A DNA stretch of 5,192 nt, from contig PMKB01000114.1 in assembly GCA_003157595.1 (NCBI GenBank), forward strand, positions 1 through 5,192, read 5' to 3'. Below, piece by piece: positions 1 to 5,192 of the stretch. Positions within the stretch are counted from its first letter, which is position 1. Each line of letters begins with the position of its first letter. The notes beneath the pieces were generated by a model. That model had not been told where the DNA came from. It did no database searches and saw only the letters and a program-made list of their open reading frames with translations. The translations under genes and the position numbers were made by a program. Source of the stretch: Solirubrobacterales bacterium (GTDB taxonomy: Bacteria > Actinomycetota > Thermoleophilia > Solirubrobacterales > Solirubrobacteraceae).

Positions 1-1674
1 CTCCTCGGCGACGCGGCCGCCGAGCGCGACGAGGATCTTGCCGTGCAGGTCCTCGCGCGAGTAGGACACCCGGTCGGTGTCGGGGGTGGAGAGCGTCACG
101 CCGAGCGCCATCCCGCGCGGGATGATCGAGACCTTGCGGACCGGGTCCGCGCCCGCCGTGAGCATGCCGACCAGCGCGTGACCGGACTCGTGGTAGGCGG
201 TGCGCTCGCGGTCGGCGGCGGAGAGGATGATGCCGCGCGGGGCGCCCAGCATGATCTTCTCGAGCGAGTCGGTGAAGTCCGCCATCTCGACCTTCTTGTG
301 CTCGCGGCGGGCGGCGAGCAGCGCCGCCTCGTTGGCGAGGTTCGCGAGGTCCGCGCCGACCATGCCGGGGGTCGCGGACGCCAGCGCGTCGAGGTCCACG
401 CCCGAGTCCAGCGGGATGCCCTGGGTGTGCACCTTCAGGATCGCACTGCGCCCGGCGCGGTCGGGGGGCTGCACGACGACGCGGCGGTCGAAGCGCCCGG
501 GGCGAAGCAGCGCCGAGTCGAGCACGTCGAGGCGGTTGGTCGCGGCGAGCACGACGACGGCCTCGGTCGGCTCGAAGCCGTCCATCTCGGTCAGGATCTG
601 ATCGAGCGTCTGCTCGCGCTCGTCGTTGGCGCCGGTCACCGACGCCGAGCCCTGCCGCGAGCGGCCGATCGCGTCGAGCTCGTCGATGAAGACGATCGCC
701 GGGGCGGCTTCGCGCGCCTGCGTGAAGAGGTCGCGTACGCGGGACGCGCCGACGCCGACGATCGCCTCGATGAACTCCGATGCCGAGATCGAGAAGAACG
801 CGGCGTGCGCCTCGCCGGCGACGGCCCGAGCGAGCAGGGTCTTGCCGGTGCCGGGCGCACCTGAGAGCAGCACGCCGTGGGGCATTCGTCCGCCGAGGCG
901 GCTGTAGCGGTCAGGGCTCTTGAGGAAGTCGACGATCTCGGTCAGCTCCATCTTGGCCTCGTCGATCCCGGCGACGTCGGCGAAGGTGACGCGGATCTTC
1001 TCGGGGTCGACGCGGCGCGCCTTGGAGCGGCCGAACTGGCCGAGCGCGCCCATCCCGCCGCCGCTGGCCGCCGCGCGCCGCGCGATCAGCACGAAGATGC
1101 CGACGATCAAGAGCGTCGGGCCGAACCCGAGCAGGATCTCGGCCAACAGCGATGTGGTCGAGGTCGTCGACTGCGCGTTGATCTCGACGTCCTTGGAGAT
1201 CAGCAGCGTCTCGAGTTGGGTGCCGTTCCAGAACGCCGGCACCTGTGTCGCGAACAGCGTCGTCGCGGTCGCCGTCTTGGAGCCGACCGGGTAGAGCACC
1301 TTGGCCTTGAACGTGCCCTGCACGGAGTCGCCCTTGGTCGTGACGAGCTTGACCTTCCCCGCCTTGACCTCCGAGATGAAGAACGGGCTGAAGGGGATCG
1401 TCACGCGCGGCTGCGAGGAGGGTTCGAACAGCAGCACCGAGAGCCAGTTGATCGCCAGCAGCGCGAGGATGAACCAGATGAAGCCGCGCGTCCGATGCAT
1501 CGGCTTCTGCGTGCTGGGCGGCGTGCCGCGGCCGTCCGGCGCGGGGGCGACCTGCCAGCCGCGCTTGTCGCGCGGCAGCTGCGGCTGGGTCTTGCGCTTG
1601 TGCAGCTGTGTCGCTTCGCCCGAGTTCGTCGCGGCGTGCGGGCCTTCGGGCGCCGCCGGCGAGGGCTCGCTCAC
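1..1674 (-). CDS. ftsH: FtsH-type membrane AAA+ zinc metalloprotease, 3' end cut by window edge
   Basis: FtsH proteins are hexameric, membrane-anchored AAA+ proteases that unfold and degrade membrane and cytosolic substrates. 558 codons are visible from a GTG at 1674, and the frame is still open at base 1. In order: a basic, Pro-rich N-terminal extension of about 60 residues; membrane segment 1 (about 65-83); an extracytoplasmic domain (about 84-174); membrane segment 2 (about 176-198); then the AAA+ domain with Walker A GAPGTGKT (272-279), Walker B VFIDE (328-332) and the second region of homology with RPGRFDR (391-397, supplying the arginine fingers). The protease motif HESGH is at 495-499 (bases 178-192). 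The third zinc ligand, an Asp in the family, should lie beyond the left edge. Oddities are Ile305 in the pore loop (EAIVGVG instead of the usual MFVGVG), Ala for Pro in Walker A, and the long N-terminus. The GTG overlaps the kinase stop codon as GTGA, which suggests translational coupling. The family is certain; whether this is the main FtsH or a paralogue is unknown. Confidence 0.96.
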   Translation of the reverse strand, partial: MSEPSPAAPEGPHAATNSGEATQLHKRKTQPQLPRDKRGWQVAPAPDGRGTPPSTQKPMHRTRGFIWFILALLAINWLSVLLFEPSSQPRVTIPFSPFFISEVKAGKVKLVTTKGDSVQGTFKAKVLYPVGSKTATATTLFATQVPAFWNGTQLETLLISKDVEINAQSTTSTTSLLAEILLGFGPTLLIVGIFVLIARRAAASGGGMGALGQFGRSKARRVDPEKIRVTFADVAGIDEAKMELTEIVDFLKSPDRYSRLGGRMPHGVLLSGAPGTGKTLLARAVAGEAHAAFFSISASEFIEAIVGVGASRVRDLFTQAREAAPAIVFIDELDAIGRSRQGSASVTGANDEREQTLDQILTEMDGFEPTEAVVVLAATNRLDVLDSALLRPGRFDRRVVVQPPDRAGRSAILKVHTQGIPLDSGVDLDALASATPGMVGADLANLANEAALLAARREHKKVEMADFTDSLEKIMLGAPRGIILSAADRERTAYHESGHALVGMLTAGADPVRKVSIIPRGMALGVTLSTPDTDRVSYSREDLHGKILVALGGRVAEE

Positions 1675-2657
1675 CGCTCCACCAGCAGCGTCGCTCCGAG
1701 CGCACCGCCGAGGTCGCCCAGCCCGGCGAGGCGAATGGCGGGCGGATCGGTGTCGTTGAACAGGTGCGGGGCCGTCGCTTCGGCGATCCGCTCACGGAAG
1801 GGCTCGCCGAAGCGCACTCCGAGCCCGCCGCCGATGATCACCGCCTCGACATCGATCAGGTTGACCGCCGAGGCGATGCCGGCGCCGAGGGCGAGCACGG
1901 CGCGGTCGATCAGCTTCGTCGCGAGCTTGTCGCCGTGTTCGAGCGCGCGCGCCCAGATGCTGCTCGTCAGGCGGTCGCGGCCGTGTTCGGCGGCCAGCTC
2001 GAAGAGCTTGGTCTTCTCGCCCTTGGCATGCAGGCTGCGCGCGTGTGCCTCGAGCGCCCCCCGGCCTGCGTAGGCCTCGACGCAGCCGCGACGCCCGCAC
2101 GGGCACTGGCGTCCGTCCTCCACGATCACCATGTGGCCGATCTCCCCGGCGCCGCCGCGCCCGTGCCAGGGCTCGCCGCCCAGGATCAGCCCGCCGCCGA
2201 CGCCGGTGCCCCAGAAGACCCCGAGCAACGACCGGTAGGGCCGGCCGGCGCCGAGCCTGAACTCGGCGTCTGTGGCCACGCTGACGTCGTTGCCGAGCGT
2301 CACCGTGGTGCCGAGCGCCGACTGCAGCGCTGCGGCGAGCGGGAAGCTGGCGTACCAGCCGGGGAGGTTGTCAGCGCGGGAGACCGTGCCGGCTGCGCTG
2401 TCGACCCTTCCCGGCGAGCCGACGCCGACGCCGTGCAGCTGCGCGGGCTCGAGCTTCGCCGCGCGGGCGGCCTCGGTCAGCGCCGCGGCCATGGCGTTGG
2501 CGATGTCGGCGGGGCCGCCGGTGGTCGGGGTCGGATGGCGCGCACTGCCGAGCACCCGGTGGGCGGAGTCGGTGATGACGGTCTCGATCTTCGTGCCGCC
2601 GAGGTCGATACCGCCGACCGCGTCGGGCACCGGACCCTCTGAATTACTCGCGTGCAT
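1671..2657 (-). CDS. ROK-family sugar kinase (glucokinase-like)
   Basis: ATP-dependent cytoplasmic sugar kinase of the ROK family, 328 residues, about the usual length for ROK enzymes without a DNA-binding domain. The phosphate-binding motif GIDLGGTK lies at 16-23, the GND with the likely catalytic Asp124 at 122-124, a Gly-rich GTGVGGG at 150-156, GEIGH at 171-175, and the ROK zinc motif CPCGRRGC at 185-192, with His175 the likely fourth ligand. Glu172, His175 and Glu194 match sugar-contacting positions of the family. No N-terminal helix-turn-helix is present, so this is a kinase and not a ROK repressor. The ATG at 2657 lies 5 bases after the dtd stop. A GTG at 2630 (residue 10), preceded at 4 bases by AGAGGG, is a credible alternative that would remove nine unconserved residues. 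The stop TGA overlaps the ftsH GTG. Glucose is the default substrate guess, but the ENDANAA-type segment is altered here to GNDVSVA, so specificity stays open. Confidence 0.93.
   Translation of the reverse strand: MHASNSEGPVPDAVGGIDLGGTKIETVITDSAHRVLGSARHPTPTTGGPADIANAMAAALTEAARAAKLEPAQLHGVGVGSPGRVDSAAGTVSRADNLPGWYASFPLAAALQSALGTTVTLGNDVSVATDAEFRLGAGRPYRSLLGVFWGTGVGGGLILGGEPWHGRGGAGEIGHMVIVEDGRQCPCGRRGCVEAYAGRGALEAHARSLHAKGEKTKLFELAAEHGRDRLTSSIWARALEHGDKLATKLIDRAVLALGAGIASAVNLIDVEAVIIGGGLGVRFGEPFRERIAEATAPHLFNDTDPPAIRLAGLGDLGGALGATLLVER
2635..2640 (-). promoter_or_regulatory. Possible ribosome binding site for an internal GTG start of the ROK kinase
   Basis: AGAGGG on the minus strand ends 4 bases before an in-frame GTG at 2630 (codon 10). 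The ATG at 2657 has no comparable match close by; only a GGAAG 13 bases upstream, inside the end of dtd. The true start could therefore be 2630, giving 319 residues that begin shortly before GIDLGGTK. Confidence 0.35.
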
Positions 2658-2662
2658 CGGTT

Positions 2663-3082
2663 TCAGGTTACTTCCAGCACGATCGTGACGGGACCATCGC
2701 CGGTCAGCTCGACCTCCATGTGCGCGCCGAAACGTCCCTGGGCCGCTCCGAGCCGCTCACAGAAGCGGTCGTAGAGCGCCGCCGCCGCAGCCGGCGCCGC
2801 CGCCGCCGCAAAGCTCGGCCGGTTGCCCCGGGCGGTGTCCGCATAGAGCGTGAACTGGCTCACGCAGAGCACCTCGCGCCCGCCGAGCGCCTCGTTCATC
2901 TTGCCGTCGGCGTCGGCGAAGATGCGCAGCGCCCGGACCTTCTCGGCCAGGCGCTCGGCACTGTCTGTGTTGTCCTCGTGACCGACGCCGAGCAGGACCA
3001 ACAGGCCCGGCCCGATCGCGGCGACGGTCTCGCCGTCGACGCGCACGGCCGCCCGCGAGACCCGCTGCACCACCGCCTTCAC
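2663..3082 (-). CDS. dtd: D-aminoacyl-tRNA deacylase
   Basis: Cytoplasmic homodimeric enzyme that hydrolyses D-amino acids from mischarged tRNAs and so keeps them out of protein synthesis. The product is 139 residues, close to the usual length of about 145, and collinear with the family. The start [13 protein letters not shown] matches the family N-terminus. [12 protein letters not shown] lies at 26-37, [11 protein letters not shown] at 53-63, the active-site SQFTL at 75-79, RGNRPSF at 85-91, and the Gly-cisPro chirality-checking motif sits in GDGPVT (128-133, Gly130-Pro131). The gene starts at a GTG that overlaps the upstream galT-like stop codon as GTGA, and it ends 5 bases before the kinase ATG. 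Residues 92-102 are almost all alanine, where other members have a mixed, polar segment of the same length. All residues I associate with catalysis are retained, so it should be active. Confidence 0.96.
   Translation of the reverse strand: MKAVVQRVSRAAVRVDGETVAAIGPGLLVLLGVGHEDNTDSAERLAEKVRALRIFADADGKMNEALGGREVLCVSQFTLYADTARGNRPSFAAAAAPAAAAALYDRFCERLGAAQGRFGAHMEVELTGDGPVTIVLEVT
2777..2809 (-). repeat. GCC/GCG-type low-complexity tract coding poly-alanine in dtd
   Basis: Eleven codons (residues 92-102) give five alanines, a proline and five alanines, from GCN triplets dominated by GCG and GCC. The tract replaces a variable segment between RPSF and the following LYDRF helix without changing overall length. 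It could be prone to replication slippage, but the frame here is intact. Confidence 0.7.
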
Positions 3083-4023
3083 GCCTCGCGCAGCTCCGCC
3101 GCCGCCTGCTCCGGCGTGACGCAGTTCAGCGAAAGGCCGCTGCCCAATTCGAGCCCGGCGATGGCGTGCAGGCGCGGCACGATGTCGATTCGCCAGCAGA
3201 AGTGCTCCGCGCCGTGCGGAGCCGTGCGGATCCAGAGGTTCAGCGGCGGTCCCTCGACGAAGCGGCGCGCGAGCCGGCCGAGTGCGTCGTGCAGCATCGC
3301 GGCGGCGGTCGGGCCGTCGTCCTCGAACCGCATCCGCGGGCGGCGCGGGACCACCATCAGCTGGTAGGGCAGCGTCGCGGCGTAGGGCGAGAGCAGGACG
3401 GCCTCATCGTCGATCGCGACGATCCGCTCGCGCCGGCGCACCTCCTCGGAGACGATGTCGTCAAGCAGCTGCTGACCCATCGTCTGCGCGGCGTAGGCGC
3501 CGAAGCGTTCGCGCTCGCGCGCGATCAGCGCCGGCACGAAGTCCAGCGCCAGCAGCTGCGCGTGGGTTTGAGCCTGGGTGGCGCCGCCGCGCTCGCCCTC
3601 GTTCACGAACAGGTGCAGGCAGGCTGCCTGGGAATGCACGCGCATGCGCGTCCGCCAGACCTCCATCGCGAGCTCGAGCTCCGCTGCATCGAGTCCTGAG
3701 AGCGCCTGCACCGGGCGCGGCGAGTTGACGATCACCTCATGCGCTCCGCTGGCCGCCAGCGCCGTGAAGATGTGCGCGTTGGCCTCGCGCGACACCGGCG
3801 CGCAATCCGCCGCGAGCGCCGGGTACCGGTTCGCGAACACGCGGACCAGCCAGCCGGGGGTGTTCGGCTCACCGCCGTCGGGGCGCACCGCGTAAAGCTC
3901 AGGCGGGGTCCGGGACTCGTTGCCTTCGGCGAACGGATCGCCCCGCTCCGCCAGCCGCGCGGCCCGGTCCGGGGCGATGATCGTGCGCAGACCCGACAGC
4001 GCGTCGACGCGGACCTCAGACAC
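3079..4023 (-). CDS. galT: Galactose-1-phosphate uridylyltransferase family protein lacking metal ligands
   Basis: 314 residues, related to GalT of the HIT superfamily, which swaps UMP between UDP-glucose and galactose-1-phosphate in the Leloir pathway. Family landmarks are [12 protein letters not shown] (12-23), [15 protein letters not shown] (34-48), VFANRYPAL (62-70), [10 protein letters not shown] (93-102), [11 protein letters not shown] (138-148), QTHAQ (152-156, bases 3556-3570) and IDIVPRL (279-285). His154 aligns with the covalent uridylyl-carrying His166 of E. coli GalT and Gln156 with Gln168. The zinc ligands of the classical enzyme are all replaced: the CxxC cysteines by Asp29 and Ala32 (DPFA), the SPDH histidine by Pro104, and the first His of HPH by Gln152. 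The later paired histidines are Cys276 and Arg278, or Arg278 and Asp280, depending on the alignment. The GTG start overlaps the previous gene by 8 bases; the family-like opening [10 protein letters not shown] supports it. It may use another nucleotide sugar or sugar phosphate, so the symbol marks the family only. Confidence 0.85.
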   Translation of the reverse strand: MSEVRVDALSGLRTIIAPDRAARLAERGDPFAEGNESRTPPELYAVRPDGGEPNTPGWLVRVFANRYPALAADCAPVSREANAHIFTALAASGAHEVIVNSPRPVQALSGLDAAELELAMEVWRTRMRVHSQAACLHLFVNEGERGGATQAQTHAQLLALDFVPALIARERERFGAYAAQTMGQQLLDDIVSEEVRRRERIVAIDDEAVLLSPYAATLPYQLMVVPRRPRMRFEDDGPTAAAMLHDALGRLARRFVEGPPLNLWIRTAPHGAEHFCWRIDIVPRLHAIAGLELGSGLSLNCVTPEQAAAELREA

Positions 4024-4570
4024 CGAGGTAATGCCTGATCTCTCGGCGCAGGTTCTGCTCGCTTGTGTAGGAGCCGACGTGGAAGTACTCGGTGCCGGTC
4101 CTGGTGAACAGGTAGGTGACCGGCGTGTCGTCCGCGAACGGGACGCTGAGCGCGAGCGCGATCGCCGTGGCGGAGTCGCGGTAGCTCGGGAAGCTGACGG
4201 GGAAGCGGCGCAGCCAGCCCTTCGCTCCGCCGCCGCTGTCGTCGCTGGCGTCGACGCCGATGAAGGCGATGCGGCGACCGAGCGCCGCGGAGAGCTGCTG
4301 GAAGTAGGGGAACTCGATCTGGCAGGGCTCGCAGGTCGAGCTCCACTGAGTCACGACCACCGGCAGGCCCCGCAGTGCGTGCAGGCGCGCCTCAAAAGCG
4401 GCCCGCCCACCGCCCAGCAGCTGATCGGCCTGGCGGTGCAGCGCAGCCAGCCGCGGCGGTGAGCCCTTCAGATCGGTGGCCAGAGCCGCCGCGTTCGGCG
4501 CGCGCTCGTGCGCCACGCTGCCGCAACCGGCGATCGTCAGTGCCGCAACGAGCGCTGCGAGGACTCGCAT
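4016..4570 (-). CDS. Thioredoxin-fold lipoprotein, TlpA/ResA-like
   Basis: Predicted extracytoplasmic thiol-disulfide oxidoreductase anchored to the membrane by a lipid. From the ATG at 4570 it has 184 residues. A short signal peptide, MRVLAALVAALTIAGC, ends in the lipobox IAGC, so Cys16 would be lipidated. The redox centre is WSSTCEPC with cysteines at 80 and 83, followed by QIEFP. The expected cis-proline is in TPVTYLF (Pro150), and GVDASDD and FPVSFPSYRD fit the TlpA/AhpC-type fold. CEPC replaces the more common CGPC, which usually changes redox potential. The 4570 start is chosen because GGAG lies 8 bases upstream and the lipoprotein signal begins at once. ATGs at 4591 (MAHGAAIM added) and 4654 are alternatives in the same frame; 4654 would add a non-hydrophobic N-terminus that fits the signal badly. 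First gene of the leftward run, overlapping galT by 8 bases. The partner protein is unknown. Confidence 0.88.
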   Translation of the reverse strand: MRVLAALVAALTIAGCGSVAHERAPNAAALATDLKGSPPRLAALHRQADQLLGGGRAAFEARLHALRGLPVVVTQWSSTCEPCQIEFPYFQQLSAALGRRIAFIGVDASDDSGGGAKGWLRRFPVSFPSYRDSATAIALALSVPFADDTPVTYLFTRTGTEYFHVGSYTSEQNLRREIRHYLGV

Positions 4571-4578
4571 GATGGCCG

Positions 4579-4582
4579 CTCC
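4579..4582 (-). promoter_or_regulatory. Ribosome binding site for the lipoprotein start at 4570
   Basis: GGAG on the minus strand, 8 bases before the ATG at 4570. It is the better-placed Shine-Dalgarno match among the candidate starts of this gene. GGGAAG before the ATG at 4591 is less like the consensus and sits 9 bases away. Confidence 0.45.
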
Positions 4583-4595
4583 GTGTGCCATGCTT

Positions 4596-4601
4596 AGTAT
4601 C
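4596..4601 (-). promoter_or_regulatory. Possible -10 element for the leftward operon
   Basis: Read on the minus strand the hexamer is GATACT, matching TATAAT at four of six positions. Transcription would start about 7 bases on, near 4590. That gives a short leader of about 20 bases containing the GGAG before the ATG at 4570, or a leaderless transcript if the ATG at 4591 is used. No good -35 box is visible at the 17-18 base spacing, so support is weak. Confidence 0.3.
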
Positions 4602-4658
4602 TTCCCGTATGTAGCTCGAGGGATCTGCGGCCGATATCCGGCTTGGACCCTCACCGCT

Positions 4659-4685
4659 GAGTCGCGTCCAGCTCGCCAGCGACTC
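4659..4685. repeat. 7-bp inverted repeat in the divergent intergenic region
   Basis: GAGTCGC at 4659-4665 and GCGACTC at 4679-4685 are exact inverted copies separated by 13 bases. The half-site centres are 20 bp apart, about two helical turns, which suits a dimeric regulator bound to one DNA face. It sits 26 bases before the rightward ATG at 4711 and could also form an RNA hairpin in that leader. In GC-rich DNA a 7-bp match can arise by chance. Confidence 0.4.
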
Positions 4686-4710
4686 CGCCTCCTTGACGTA
4701 CAGAGCCTCG

Positions 4711-5192
4711 ATGGCCGAACCCACCACAGTGGCCGCTATGGCCCTTCCCAGCGATGCTGACATTGCGCGCGCAGAGGCGTTCACGCGCGAGCCGTTCGTG
4801 CACCCCGGCGAGGAGCCGGCGAGCGCGCTGGCTCCCGGCACCCCGCGCCTGCGCGCGCTCGACCAGGCGCTCGCGGAGCTGGACGCCGGGCTGAAGGTCC
4901 CCTCGACCGCCTGGCGGCGCGAGTTCTCGCTGCTGCTGGGTCTCGAGCGCGTGCTGTCGGATGAGGAGCCCAAGCTCGCCGACGGCACGACGCTCTCCGC
5001 CCACCAGGTGGACGCGCTGTCGGGCACGCTGACCGCCCTGCTCGCCGAGGCGACGAGCGGATCGAACGCCAACGGCTCCGTCGATGCGCTGGCGGGGGCC
5101 GCGATCCTCGGGGACGAGGACGATGAACCGGACACCGACGCCCAGGAGGCGGTGGATGAGCCCGACTTCGACGACGACGAGGACGACGACGA
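4711..5192 (+). CDS. Unidentified protein with acidic tract, N-terminal part only
   Basis: Open frame of 160 codons starting at ATG 4711 and still open at the right edge; the frame upstream is closed by a TAG at 4612. It is the only strong rightward frame here, it keeps a G/C-rich third position, and it faces the leftward operon across a divergent gap. Residues 44-63 and 68-90 look amphipathic-helical (LRALDQALAELDAGL, AWRREFSLLLGLERVL). DGTTLSAHQVDALSGTLTAL follows at 91-110. From residue 135 to the edge 18 of 26 residues are Asp or Glu. There is no signal peptide or membrane segment, so it should be cytoplasmic. The L-x-x-HQ-x-x-AL pattern recalls the entry segment of superfamily 2 (DEAD/DEAH, SNF2-like) helicases, with the acidic stretch as a linker before the ATPase core. 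That is a guess, as no Walker motif is in view. ATG 4738 (Met10) is an alternative start; neither ATG has a clear ribosome binding site. Confidence 0.8.
   Translation, partial: MAEPTTVAAMALPSDADIARAEAFTREPFVHPGEEPASALAPGTPRLRALDQALAELDAGLKVPSTAWRREFSLLLGLERVLSDEEPKLADGTTLSAHQVDALSGTLTALLAEATSGSNANGSVDALAGAAILGDEDDEPDTDAQEAVDEPDFDDDEDDD
5113..5192 (+). repeat. Asp/Glu-rich low-complexity coding tract
   Basis: GAC/GAG/GAT-rich sequence coding 18 acidic residues out of 26 at the visible end of the rightward gene, closing with seven consecutive acidic residues (DDDEDDD). It is probably a disordered linker or a charged surface; its right end lies outside the window. Confidence 0.7.

Noticed and set aside
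43..864. Long rightward open frame of 273 codons opposite ftsH
   Set aside because: It is Arg/Gly/Glu-rich with no recognisable motif and lies antisense to the AAA+ and protease domains. Such frames arise opposite high-GC genes.
911..1795. Leftward open frame of 294 codons, same strand as ftsH but another frame
   Set aside because: The ftsH frame shows membrane segments and Walker motifs across the same bases; this one is Arg-rich and featureless.
877..2073. Rightward open frame of 398 codons
   Set aside because: It spans antisense to both ftsH and the ROK kinase, crosses their junction and has an Arg/Ala/Asp-rich composition typical of a GC shadow.
1608..2642. Rightward open frame of 344 codons
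   Set aside because: Antisense to the clearly recognisable ROK kinase; no family motif.
4632..4643. GATATC-centred near-palindrome in the intergenic gap
   Set aside because: Only the 6-bp core is perfect and the flanks contain mismatches; too short to call an operator.
4693..4698. TTGACG as a -35 box for the rightward gene
   Set aside because: The -10 position 17 bases on falls inside the coding start and does not resemble TATAAT.
4392..5135. Leftward Ser/Arg-rich open frame of 247 codons
   Set aside because: It runs antisense to the rightward gene at 4711, through the intergenic gap and into the lipoprotein gene; composition is unlike a real protein.
1..5192. tRNA, rRNA, CRISPR, insertion sequence or attachment site
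   Set aside because: No cloverleaf, direct-repeat array, transposase motif or terminal inverted repeats were seen; the DNA is almost fully occupied by protein genes.

Overview
The window is very GC-rich DNA with densely packed genes, frequent GTG starts and G/C-rich third codon positions. Together with the protein types, this suggests a high-GC actinobacterium, perhaps of the Thermoleophilia/Solirubrobacterales type. That placement is inferred from composition and protein style; no rRNA or other marker gene is present.

Layout: most of the window (1-4570) is one leftward (minus-strand) gene run. In transcription order it holds a secreted thioredoxin-fold lipoprotein (TlpA/ResA-like), a galactose-1-phosphate uridylyltransferase family protein, D-aminoacyl-tRNA deacylase (dtd), a ROK-family sugar kinase, and an FtsH-type membrane AAA+ zinc protease cut by the left edge. 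The four junctions are an 8-base overlap, a 4-base GTGA overlap, a 5-base gap and another 4-base GTGA overlap. The run therefore looks like a single translationally coupled operon, with no visible internal terminator and no stretch over 300 bases without a gene. To the right, across about 140 bases of divergent intergenic DNA (4571-4710), a rightward gene starts at 4711 and leaves the window. It encodes a helical N-terminal region followed by a strongly acidic tract, and I cannot identify it firmly.

How the genes fit together: the operon mixes sugar-phosphate metabolism (GalT-like, ROK kinase), translation quality control (Dtd), extracytoplasmic thiol chemistry (thioredoxin lipoprotein) and membrane proteolysis (FtsH). 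No single pathway links them in an obvious way, so the grouping may reflect compact housekeeping organisation.

The most notable points are at the residue level. The GalT-like protein keeps the nucleophilic histidine but, aligned by eye, lacks all four zinc ligands of the classical enzyme and the paired histidines of the second metal site. The FtsH-type protein has isoleucine where the pore-loop phenylalanine normally sits. I see no mobile element, CRISPR array, tRNA or rRNA, and no convincing evidence of a wholly new system.
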